Of a DNA stretch of 21,954 nt, positions 15,801-19,757 are shown piece by piece. A program made the translations under genes and the position numbers. This stretch comes from a virus, in the IMG/VR virus record IMGVR_UViG_3300037493_002207, positions 1 to 21,954 of that record; one strand, 5' to 3'. Each line of letters starts with the position of its first letter. The stretch's first letter is position 1. Below the pieces are notes generated by a model. The model had not been told where the DNA came from. It saw nothing but the letters and a program-made list of their open reading frames with translations, and ran no database searches.

Positions 15801-16230
15801 TCCAAAGGTGCTCCCCATCACATTCAATTGTTTGCCCATCAGAAGTCGTAACTTCGTATAGCCTCTCCTCAAAAACTGCCGATTTTCCCGTAACGACTAC
15901 AGGACTTCCATCGGGGGAAAATACAACATCCCCGTTAACTACACTCTCAACTGTTTTCCACCCTTTAGTTGTAGGTATTGGTGTATTTAGGGTAAGCCGA
16001 TGCCTTGGAGGCATGTTTATTATTAATCTTTTCAAGGTCCCGTCTGCTAAACGGTTAAAGGCATCTGCCATTTTTTCATGGTGAGCGCCAAAGATTCCGT
16101 CAGGCCACATATATTTTGCAAAGGACATGAAGTCCATTTGCGATTTTTCCTGTGCTTCTAGTTGCAGTAGTCGAAGCTCTAATCTAGCCGCTTCAATAGA
16201 GGCTTGTTCAGCCGCAGGGGTGCTAAGCAT
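12832..16230 (-). CDS. terL: Terminase large subunit interrupted by two inteins (1132 aa precursor)
   Basis: This is the ATP-driven packaging motor and headful nuclease. The mature protein would be 489 aa from three exteins: residues 1-77, 402-479 and 799-1132. Once spliced, the Walker A reads MPPRHTKSEF, split between residues 77 and 402. Walker B is LLIIDDP (812-818), motif III MTRW (855-858). The RNase H-like nuclease carries YDTAYSKK with D956, E1020 in VLIEAKATG, and NDDLVDSF with D1094/D1097. Intein 1 is residues 78-401 and intein 2 is 480-798. AAAGAG precedes the ATG at a long spacing. An HNH gene lies out of frame inside intein 2. No small terminase subunit gene is visible in the window. 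Confidence 0.95.
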   Translation of the reverse strand: MLSTPAAEQASIEAARLELRLLQLEAQEKSQMDFMSFAKYMWPDGIFGAHHEKMADAFNRLADGTLKRLIINMPPRHRLTLNTPIPTTKGWKTVESVVNGDVVFSPDGSPVVVTGKSAVFEERLYEVTTSDGQTIECDGEHLWTVRFGSNRPYQTLSTIEILHKLETEGWRALGNRPILPRQSAAQYPEAELLVDPYILGVWLGDGSSYGASIGCSFADMPQMRAQVEACGYSTTHNPNFQQFNVLGLHSQLRELGVLKNKHIPETYLCASVSQRMALLQGLIDTDGDVTKDGKVTFNQTNLAIIEQVLCLIHSLGVKARITTRQTNYKGIPSQPSHRIMFKLANAARIPRKADRCRPLKGNWSRSIDIKRTSRTGLVQCLEVDNADGLFMAGRGWVVTHNTKSEFSSYLLPAFIMGRKPKTKIIQATHTGELAVRFGRKVRNLMDSEEYKQVFSNVALRADSKAAGRWDTDHGGEYFACLRPYALVRTVRGPLSADRIKEGDVLLNCGKSVTVQKIYHSKHSETFNIAGLDCSASHPIWTMNRGWVYAAHVNSTDVLCVESILNRIKAYLRRAYGYLEHAFVPAMVQHEVSLFKPQEREVEQLWGTRHYGIRALASLREFLGRHGRATVSSAYDWANRQRWALQPGQLSMGDACSTVQQSTRQCNNRWEDVSANSKRAGHHPRSGSVSFEEGTQSIRRAEVQEEELSMYGAPKGLGWIRCAAAQLLVRGIKTFSKTGCGLKGDMAGLGKATQDLCGLLLGVRLAGHVSRTTHQGEGFINFLTDGDHTFFAEGVLTHNCGVGGAMTGRGADLLIIDDPHSEQDALSELAMENAWEWYTSGPRQRLQPGGAVVVVMTRWSSRDLSARLVKAQKSHNADRWEVIEFPAILPSGNPLWPTFWKLEELLAVKASLSPQKWQAQWQQQPTNDEGAILKRDWWKVWPSDEPPEVEYVMQSYDTAYSKKETADFSAITTWGVFYPDVDSGPNIILLDVTKGRWDFPELKRIAKEQYDLWKPDNVLIEAKATGITLQQELRRVGIPVTMYSPGGRRSGQDKVSRAHSVAPMLESGMVWAPDTDWAEELVEECAAFPKGDNDDLVDSFVQAMMRFRAGNFISLGTDLMEEDKQQDVAFEYY
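13938..14507 (-). CDS. HNH endonuclease nested out of frame in intein 2 (189 aa)
   Basis: It lies on the same strand as TerL but shifted by one base. Residues 1-88 are an HNH domain: WYNMKSRCLNPKNEKWNNYG, GGRGITVSERW, then PLHTIGRIDNDGPYSPDN and CRWETPVQQSNNRR, with probable active residues His59, Asn74 and Asn85. Residues 91-118 (TIDGKTLAQIARELGITPE) form a helix-turn-helix. The C-terminus (LSEASKHF...YAGYYWEYV) resembles a NUMOD1 DNA-binding module. AAGGAGG lies four bases before the ATG, so it is translated on its own. Its likely target is the intein-free terL site. The overlap spans the place where an in-frame endonuclease domain normally sits. Confidence 0.93.
   Translation of the reverse strand: MAIWNTPLYRRWYNMKSRCLNPKNEKWNNYGGRGITVSERWLVFENFLEDMGEPPSPLHTIGRIDNDGPYSPDNCRWETPVQQSNNRRGNVTIDGKTLAQIARELGITPEAVAYRLKKEHNPFDEQKYRKKNFQCMVLQKVLDGSVVRQHSSLSEASKHFPKPVAALKGIWRVLEKQRKTYAGYYWEYV
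14512..14518 (-). promoter_or_regulatory. Shine-Dalgarno of the nested HNH gene
   Basis: AAGGAGG on the minus strand, four bases before the HNH ATG at 14505-14507. In the TerL frame the same bases encode part of LRRAYGY. It is the strongest type of site seen on this strand and is the main evidence that the HNH protein starts independently inside the terL message. Confidence 0.85.
15028..15999 (-). mobile_element. Intein 1 of TerL: class 3 intein with LAGLIDADG endonuclease
   Basis: Residues 78-401 interrupt the Walker A loop between H77 and T402. Block A begins RLTLNTPIPTTKGW, with Arg where most inteins have Cys or Ser. Block B is CDGEHLWTVR, with H141 and Trp143 at B:12. Block F has Cys380 (LVQCLEVDNADGLFM), and the end is VVTHN with Thr399, His400 and Asn401. 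These are the Trp-Cys-Thr residues that define class 3 inteins, in which the block F Cys replaces the missing residue-1 nucleophile. Two endonuclease motifs, ILGVWLGDGSS (Asp205) and LLQGLIDTDGDV (Asp286), look intact, so it is probably active for homing. The +1 residue is Thr402. Confidence 0.92.
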
Positions 16231-16310
16231 ATGTTTTCATTCTCTTTAATTTTTGTAAAAATTTTTCTAGCAATGGCTTTATTAAAACAAGGGGGCCTAT
16301 TTGTAGGGTC

Positions 16311-16340
16311 ATCATACCTCAATTTCGTTTGGAGTGCGAA
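16311..16340 (-). promoter_or_regulatory. Candidate sigma70-type promoter for the leftward structural unit
   Basis: Read on the minus strand, TTCGCA (16335-16340) is followed 18 bases later by TATGAT (16311-16316). The -10 matches five of six consensus bases and the -35 four of six. It would start an RNA near 16304 with a leader of about 74 bases before the terL ATG. The surrounding DNA is AT-rich. Confidence 0.4.
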
Positions 16341-16413
16341 AAACTGTGCAAAATCGGGCTAAGGTAAGCGGCAGGCCGGCGGGGGTGGGCGTTTTTGGGG
16401 TATGGGGTCTAGC

Positions 16414-16434
16414 GCGGGCCGTGGGCCGTGGGCC
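16414..16434. repeat. GGNCC heptamer cluster A (three units)
   Basis: Three consecutive heptamers of the form NNGGGCC (GCGGGCC, then GTGGGCC twice). The pentamer GGNCC inside each unit is its own reverse complement when the middle base is ignored, so the clusters can fold on either strand. Confidence 0.75.
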
Positions 16435-16470
16435 TTGCGGCCAGTGACTCTCCCCCACCTATGGCCGGCC

Positions 16471-16491
16471 GCGGACCGTGGACCATGGGCC
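16471..16491. repeat. GGNCC heptamer cluster B (three units)
   Basis: Three consecutive NNGGNCC units (GCGGACC, GTGGACC, ATGGGCC) end 10 bp before the iteron-like repeats. The NN dinucleotide varies while GG and CC are constant. Confidence 0.75.
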
Positions 16492-16500
16492 AGCTGTACT

Positions 16501-16560
16501 GTATACCGAGCTGTATACCCTTGACTATACCGAGCTGTATACGTATACCGAGCTGTATAC
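16501..16560. repeat. Iteron-like repeats, three copies
   Basis: TATACCGAGCTGTATAC occurs three times, at 16502-16518, 16526-16542 and 16544-16560. Copies one and three are within the full 18-mer GTATACCGAGCTGTATAC. Start-to-start spacings are 24 and 18 bp, and the segment reads as hexamer modules (GTATAC, CGAGCT). A degenerate half copy (AGCTGTACT) precedes it at 16492. Direct repeats of this size beside DnaA boxes are typical binding sites for a plasmid-type initiator, but no initiator gene is recognised in the window. Confidence 0.75.
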
Positions 16561-16562
16561 CC

Positions 16563-16583
16563 AAGGGCCAAGGGCCGCGGACC
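16563..16583. repeat. GGNCC heptamer cluster C (three units)
   Basis: AAGGGCC twice and then GCGGACC, between the iterons and the first DnaA box. The same pair AAGGGCC-AAGGGCC, next to a GCGGACC unit, reappears in cluster E in reversed order. Confidence 0.75.
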
Positions 16584-16591
16584 GAGAAAAG

Positions 16592-16677
16592 TTATCCACA
16601 ATTTAGGGCCATTGCCCGCGTAAGTTATCCACATTCTATCCACAGCGAATCCACAGGAAACGCACAGGATATCCACA
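16592..16677 (+). promoter_or_regulatory. DnaA-box array, probable replication origin
   Basis: Two perfect TTATCCACA boxes lie at 16592-16600 and 16625-16633. Further copies in the same orientation are at 16636-16644 (8 of 9 bases), 16647-16655 (7 of 9) and 16669-16677 (8 of 9), with a decayed copy at 16658-16666. All starts differ by multiples of 11 bp, close to one helical turn, so the sites would face the same side of the DNA. With the adjacent iteron-like repeats this has the make-up of a theta-type origin using host DnaA. Initiation here is inference. Confidence 0.75.
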
Positions 16678-16703
16678 AGGGGCCCTGTATGGTAGCATCA
16701 AAA

Positions 16704-16717
16704 ACGGGCCAAGGCCC
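16704..16717. repeat. GGNCC heptamer pair
   Basis: Two units, ACGGGCC and AAGGCCC, lie between the DnaA boxes and the operator-like dyads. This is the shortest of the clusters and could be coincidental on its own. Confidence 0.45.
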
Positions 16718-16757
16718 TCTAGCGTGCTTAAAAAGCGCCTTGCTGGGCATGCGAGTT

Positions 16758-16804
16758 TAAATGTTAGTAAGTACTCACTAACATTTAGGTTAGTGACCGC
16801 TAAC
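16758..16804. promoter_or_regulatory. Operator-like dyads with GTTAGT / ACTAAC half-sites
   Basis: An 11-bp inverted repeat, TAAATGTTAGT (16758-16768) with ACTAACATTTA (16777-16787), surrounds an 8-bp centre. A second dyad, GTTAG-TGACCG-CTAAC, follows at 16789-16804. Half-sites GTTAG/CTAAC thus occur four times in under 45 bp. This looks like a regulator-binding region placed between the origin and the early promoter. No U run follows, so a terminator is less likely. The regulator is not identifiable in the window. Confidence 0.55.
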
Positions 16805-16805
16805 A

Positions 16806-16820
16806 TAGGCCAGCGGCCTA
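16806..16820. repeat. Short perfect inverted repeat TAGGCC-AGC-GGCCTA
   Basis: A 6-bp stem with a 3-base centre. It carries GGCCAGC, the core of the hairpins found between the early genes, and may belong to the same family. Confidence 0.45.
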
Positions 16821-16833
16821 CCGGTAAAACTTC

Positions 16834-16854
16834 ACGGACCACGGCCCACGGCCC
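16834..16854. repeat. GGNCC heptamer cluster D (three units)
   Basis: ACGGACC followed by ACGGCCC twice. Here the middle base is A or C, showing that the fourth position before CC varies while the 7-bp period holds. Confidence 0.7.
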
Positions 16855-16875
16855 GCGTGTATCGCATCGCCGGCA

Positions 16876-16910
16876 ATGGCCCGCGGACCAAGGGCCAAGG
16901 GCCTTGGGAC
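16876..16910. repeat. GGNCC heptamer cluster E (five units)
   Basis: The longest cluster has five consecutive units beginning ATGGCCC and GCGGACC, then AAGGGCC twice, and a diverged last unit (TTGGGAC). It includes the palindrome CCAAGG-G-CCTTGG. Confidence 0.75.
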
Positions 16911-16956
16911 TGGTTATTATATAAGCGAGTATGTGAGCCTGCCGCCGGTAATTGGA

Positions 16957-16976
16957 CGCCGTGAGCGCGCACGGCG
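16957..16976. repeat. GC-rich hairpin upstream of the early promoter
   Basis: CGCCGTG (16957-16963) pairs with CACGGCG (16970-16976) around AGCGCG. It lies about 60 bp before the candidate early promoter. No U run follows it on the plus strand. Confidence 0.45.
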
Positions 16977-17038
16977 GGGCCTTCGTGGGCATGCTGGCCA
17001 GTGTTATATACAGCGGGTAACCGGCGCGTAAAAAAAGC

Positions 17039-17067
17039 TTGCAAGGTTTAATAATATCGGTTCTAAT
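17039..17067 (+). promoter_or_regulatory. Candidate sigma70 promoter for the rightward early unit
   Basis: TTGCAA (17039-17044, four of six consensus bases), a 17-base spacer, and TCTAAT (17062-17067, five of six). Transcription would start near 17074, at the left edge of the dyad at 17075-17091, and about 45 bases before the ardC ATG. Confidence 0.5.
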
Positions 17068-17074
17068 ACTCATT

Positions 17075-17091
17075 CCACGCCGCCGGCGTGG
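17075..17091 (+). promoter_or_regulatory. Dyad at the early transcription start
   Basis: CCACGCCG and CGGCGTGG flank a single C. At the predicted +1 it could be an operator for a repressor, or form a stable 5' hairpin on the early mRNA. It precedes the ardC ribosome-binding site by 10 bp. Confidence 0.5.
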
Positions 17092-17118
17092 GCATACAGA
17101 AGAAAGGGGCAAGCCAAA

Positions 17119-17988
17119 ATGAGCAATCCTATATATAAACAAGTAACCGACGCCATCATCGCCGAGCTAGAAAAGGGCGCGGCGCCTTGGGTAAAACCAT
17201 GGCACGCGGACGCAATGAACGGCGGCGCGGACCATAACATCGTGAGCGGCGCGGCTTATCGCGGCGTCAATCGCTTAATCTTAGGCATGGCCAGCATGGG
17301 CCGTGGCTACAATGCGGCGCAATGGGCGACTTATAAACAATGGCAAGACCGCGGCGCGCAAGTGGCCAAGGGCGAGAAGGGCACGGCCATTTGCTTTTAT
17401 AAGCCCGTGGCCGGCACCGTCGACGCTATGACCGGCGACAAGACAAGCGGCTATGCAATCTTAAAAGCTTATAGCGTGTTTAACATCGAGCAAACCGACG
17501 CCGAGCGCGCACCGGCGGCCGAGCCCGTGACCGAGGCATTCGACGCAAGCGAGCAATGCGAGGCGGCCATAGTTAAAACCGGCGCCATTATCAGACACGG
17601 CGGCGACGCGGCTTTTTATATGCCGAGCACGGACGCCGTGCAATTACCTAATAAAACAAGCTTCGACACGGCCGCGCATTATTACGCCACGGCCTTCCAT
17701 GAGCTCACTCACTGGACCGGCGCTAAGCATCGACTAGCGCGCGACCATTCCGGCCGCTTCGGCAATCCTGCGTATGCATTCGAAGAGCTCATCGCGGAAA
17801 TTGGCGCGGCCTATCTATGCGCCGATAATGGCATCGCTGGCGAGCTTCGACACGCCGGTTATATTGGGCACTGGCTAAAGGCCTGCCGCGACGACGAGAC
17901 CGCCATATTCAAGGCGGCGGCAATGGCACAAAAAGCCGCGGACTTTATCAAGGGCACGGCGGCAGACGCCGAGGCCGAGGCGGCATAA
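17119..17988 (+). CDS. ardC: ArdC-like antirestriction protein (289 aa)
   Basis: The N-terminal domain (residues of about 4-125) is the ArdC ssDNA-binding fold: YKQVTDAIIAELEKGAAPWVKPW, YRGVNRLILGMAS, WATYKQWQDRGAQVAKGEKG. The C-terminal domain is a zincin: HELTHWTGAKHRL (His194, Glu195, His198) with FEELIAEIGAAYLC (Glu223/224) downstream as likely third ligand. ArdC homologues from conjugative plasmids protect incoming DNA from host restriction, and the length of about 290-300 aa matches. AGAAAGGGG precedes the ATG. It is the first gene of the rightward unit, fitting an early anti-defence role. Family assignment is firm; action in this phage is inferred. Confidence 0.92.
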   Translation: MSNPIYKQVTDAIIAELEKGAAPWVKPWHADAMNGGADHNIVSGAAYRGVNRLILGMASMGRGYNAAQWATYKQWQDRGAQVAKGEKGTAICFYKPVAGTVDAMTGDKTSGYAILKAYSVFNIEQTDAERAPAAEPVTEAFDASEQCEAAIVKTGAIIRHGGDAAFYMPSTDAVQLPNKTSFDTAAHYYATAFHELTHWTGAKHRLARDHSGRFGNPAYAFEELIAEIGAAYLCADNGIAGELRHAGYIGHWLKACRDDETAIFKAAAMAQKAADFIKGTAADAEAEAA

Positions 17989-17996
17989 TCTAACAC

Positions 17997-18016
17997 CGGC
18001 GGCCAGCTGGCCGCCG
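17997..18016 (+). repeat. 20-bp perfect palindrome between ardC and the 90-aa gene
   Basis: CGGCGGCCAGCTGGCCGCCG is fully self-complementary. It lies 8 bp after the ardC stop and just before the next Shine-Dalgarno. No U run follows, so it is not a standard terminator. It shares GGCCAGC with the hairpins at 18681 and 19104. Confidence 0.8.
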
Positions 18017-18039
18017 CAACTTAAGAAAGGGATTTTATT

Positions 18040-18312
18040 ATGACTGCATTTAATTTATGTTATACCGTTTTACTGGGCAAGCCTGCCGGCGCCAATATTG
18101 GCATAATCAAACACGGCGAGCGCGGATATCATGCGACCAATTTAGACTGGGGCGACGGCGACGAGGCGGCGGCAATCGTGCGCGAGGCCAACGACGCGCG
18201 CGGCATCGACGCGGCGACGCAATTAGACTTCGAGATTAAATCAATGTTTATATGGCCGCGCGACGAGTGGCAAGCGGCCGGTGCGCGGGCCGAGCGCGAG
18301 GCGGCCATATGA
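18040..18312 (+). CDS. Acidic protein of unknown function (90 aa)
   Basis: AGAAAGGGA stands about eight bases before the ATG. The N-terminal half contains NLCYTVLLGKPAGANIGIIK, the C-terminal half is acidic and helical (DEAAAIVREANDARGID, WPRDEWQAAGARAE). There is no membrane segment or known motif. Its stop overlaps the next start as ATGA, indicating coupled translation. No family is recognised; the position suggests an early host-takeover or regulatory function. Confidence 0.7.
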   Translation: MTAFNLCYTVLLGKPAGANIGIIKHGERGYHATNLDWGDGDEAAAIVREANDARGIDAATQLDFEIKSMFIWPRDEWQAAGARAEREAAI

Positions 18313-18671
18313 ATCAGTCAACCATAATCAAGCGCCTTCAGGCGCGAGCGCTGGCCAAGTATAACCAAGGATGGGACACTTTCGTCGAATGCTACGAGCT
18401 GGCGGACTGGCTGGCCTTTACGACCAATGACGACACCGGCGAGCCCATGACATGGCGCGAGGCGCTGGCACTGGCCGAGACATGCGCGAGCGTATGGCGT
18501 GAGCGCGCGGCCGAGGCGGCAAGGTATCGCGACGAGTGGCAAGCGGCCGAGGCGCGCGAGCCGGCCGAAGGGCCAGCGATGGCAGACGATGGCGGCGACT
18601 GGGACGACGACGGGCCACGCGAGCCGCTGGAATTCATACCGCATGCCGGCGATTATTCAAAATTCGATTAA
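18309..18671 (+). CDS. Acidic protein of unknown function (120 aa)
   Basis: The start MNQSTIIKRLQARAL at 18309 is chosen because it overlaps the preceding stop by 4 bp; an upstream in-frame ATG would reach into the 90-aa gene and encode an unrelated Arg-rich stretch. ALAKYNQGWDTFVECYELADW is a small-helix motif resembling other phage and plasmid proteins I recall. The C-terminus is strongly acidic (DDGGDWDDDGPREP). The function is unknown. Confidence 0.7.
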   Translation: MNQSTIIKRLQARALAKYNQGWDTFVECYELADWLAFTTNDDTGEPMTWREALALAETCASVWRERAAEAARYRDEWQAAEAREPAEGPAMADDGGDWDDDGPREPLEFIPHAGDYSKFD

Positions 18672-18680
18672 CTAAACCAT

Positions 18681-18700
18681 GGCGGCCAGCGATGGCCGCC
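18681..18700 (+). repeat. Intergenic GC hairpin 2
   Basis: GGCGGCCA (18681-18688) pairs with TGGCCGCC (18693-18700) around GCGA. It lies between the 120-aa and 117-aa genes, followed by the Shine-Dalgarno GGAGGT. It is close in sequence to the palindrome at 17997, with a four-base loop in place of a fully self-complementary centre. Confidence 0.75.
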
Positions 18701-18721
18701 GCTTAAACTGGAGGTATTATC

Positions 18722-19075
18722 ATGAAATTATTAAACGAGCTAAGACAAGCGGCGCCGGAATTCTTCGAGGCCCACGAGGCCAACAAGCGAGCACTGGCGG
18801 CGCTGGATGGCGTGCTATTGGGCCAAGGCCACATAATCATAGTGGGCGACATAGCTATGAAGCCCGAGATGGTACGCGAGGCCGGCGGCTGGCGTATGGT
18901 AGACGCGAGGCCGTGCAAGCTGGCCGAGGCGCCGCAATATTCCAAGGGCGCCGCCGAGATGCTGGCGGCCGAGATGGTGAACGGCAACGACGAGCGCGGC
19001 CGCGCCGTGCATATTCGCGAGGCGCTGGGCAATGCCATAGCGGCAACCGAGGCAATTATAAAAAGCTTGCACTGA
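18722..19075 (+). CDS. Protein of unknown function (117 aa)
   Basis: GGAGGTATTATC precedes the ATG. The N-terminal helix (MKLLNELRQAAPEFFEAHE) is followed by LLGQGHIIIVGDIAMKPE, a short beta segment, and a helical C-terminus (IREALGNAIAATEAIIKSL). It is hydrophilic and probably cytoplasmic. No catalytic motif or family is recognised. Reverse-strand and shifted frames across it are open because of the high GC content but lack ribosome-binding sites. Confidence 0.7.
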   Translation: MKLLNELRQAAPEFFEAHEANKRALAALDGVLLGQGHIIIVGDIAMKPEMVREAGGWRMVDARPCKLAEAPQYSKGAAEMLAAEMVNGNDERGRAVHIREALGNAIAATEAIIKSLH

Positions 19076-19103
19076 CTTAAATTTTAGGATTACAATCACA
19101 ACC

Positions 19104-19127
19104 AGCGGCCGGCGATGGCTGGCCGCT
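19104..19127 (+). repeat. Intergenic GC hairpin 3
   Basis: AGCGGCCGGC (19104-19113) pairs with GCTGGCCGCT (19118-19127), with one G-T position that would be a G-U wobble in RNA and a GATG loop. It lies in front of the Shine-Dalgarno of the 129-aa gene and belongs with the hairpins at 17997 and 18681. Confidence 0.7.
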
Positions 19128-19156
19128 CAATCATACAGATAGAAAGGGACGACATC

Positions 19157-19546
19157 ATGAGCACTAGAGGCCTATATACATTTAAAGACAACGACGGCGA
19201 TTACACCGTTTTTAAGCATTGGGATAATTATCCAACCAGTTCGACCGGCTATGGCGCGCATTTATTTATTGCCAACGCCTTGGCCTATGCATGGCAATTG
19301 CCACGCTTCGAAGCCGACGAATTCGCCGCTTCATTCATAGCGGCCAACAAGAAAGCCGGCGGCGGCGACTTAAGACTATTGCAGGCCGAAGCGATTAACG
19401 GCGATGCGCTGGGCGTGGAGTATTGGTATACCATCGAGGCCGACGGCCAGCGGCTTAAAGTATCATGCCGTGATATCTATCAAGGCGTGGACTTAGAGCC
19501 CGTTTATATTTCTGCACAATCAACCCAAAAAAGAAAGGCGGCTTAA
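19157..19546 (+). CDS. Conserved plasmid/phage protein beginning MSTRG (129 aa)
   Basis: The start at 19157 (MSTRGLYTFKDNDGDYTVFK) is preceded by AGAAAGGGA; an ATG 14 codons upstream would take in hairpin 3 sequence. HWDNYPTSSTGYG and LPRFEADEFAASFIAANKKAGG are recurrent in a family of phage and plasmid accessory proteins that I recognise without a known function. It is soluble, with no signal peptide. It lies 2 bp before the 68-aa gene. Confidence 0.75.
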   Translation: MSTRGLYTFKDNDGDYTVFKHWDNYPTSSTGYGAHLFIANALAYAWQLPRFEADEFAASFIAANKKAGGGDLRLLQAEAINGDALGVEYWYTIEADGQRLKVSCRDIYQGVDLEPVYISAQSTQKRKAA

Positions 19547-19548
19547 TC

Positions 19549-19755
19549 ATGGCGACATTTTATATTAGAGTAGAGCACGAGGTTATTGAGTACACCATTA
19601 TTGAAGTGGAGGCGGAAAGCGCCGACCATGCAATGAAGCTGGCGCGTGAGAATCCTAGCTATCAAAATGAAGTGGACTGGACGCTGGACAATGACATGGG
19701 CGACAATAGTTTTATCGCCTTGGATGATAATTTTAGCCCTATCGAGGAGGATTAA
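19549..19755 (+). CDS. Small acidic protein, possible paralogue of the 69-aa gene (68 aa)
   Basis: The start is supported by AGAAAGGCGG at the end of the preceding gene. The N-terminal strand pattern FYIRVEHEVIEYTIIEVEAESADHAMKLA resembles the start of the gene at 21283, and the same intergenic junction follows it. The C-terminus is acidic (PIEED). Such small beta-alpha proteins are common early phage products; the function is unknown. Confidence 0.7.
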   Translation: MATFYIRVEHEVIEYTIIEVEAESADHAMKLARENPSYQNEVDWTLDNDMGDNSFIALDDNFSPIEED

Positions 19756-19757
19756 TC

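Larger units (their letters stand above)
16231..17118. other. Non-coding origin and control region between divergent units
   Basis: No believable gene lies in these 888 bp. Moving rightward there are an AT-rich stretch in front of terL (16231-16330), a GC-rich part with heptamer repeats (16414-16491), iteron-like repeats (16501-16560), DnaA-box-like sites (16592-16677), operator-like dyads (16758-16820), more heptamers (16834-16910), a hairpin CGCCGTG/CACGGCG (16957-16976), and the early promoter. The open frames that cross it are full of repeat-derived peptides and lack ribosome-binding sites. No tRNA was seen. Confidence 0.75.

Noticed and set aside
16359-16676. Open frame on the minus strand (105 codons) and one on the plus strand (16428-16760)
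   Set aside because: Both run through the iterons and heptamer repeats, produce repetitive peptides such as YTARYT, and lack ribosome-binding sites.
16501-16677. CRISPR array
   Set aside because: Repeats are 17-18 bp with spacers of 1-7 bp or less, and DnaA-type sites are 9 bp; there are no unique spacers and no cas genes.
16231-17118. tRNA or attachment site in the intergenic region
   Set aside because: No cloverleaf or T-loop motif was seen by eye, and no integrase gene or matching direct repeats occur in the window.
16636-17142. 168-codon open frame on the minus strand
   Set aside because: It covers DnaA boxes, dyads and the early promoter, and its product has no recognisable features; GC-rich DNA leaves such frames open by chance.
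17997-18016. Rho-independent terminator after ardC
   Set aside because: A perfect stem but no U run, and the next gene follows at once in the same direction.
18703-19099. Several open frames of 66-133 codons on both strands across the 117-aa gene
   Set aside because: They are shadows of a GC-rich gene. Only the frame from 18722 has a proper SD (GGAGGT) and a normal amino-acid composition.
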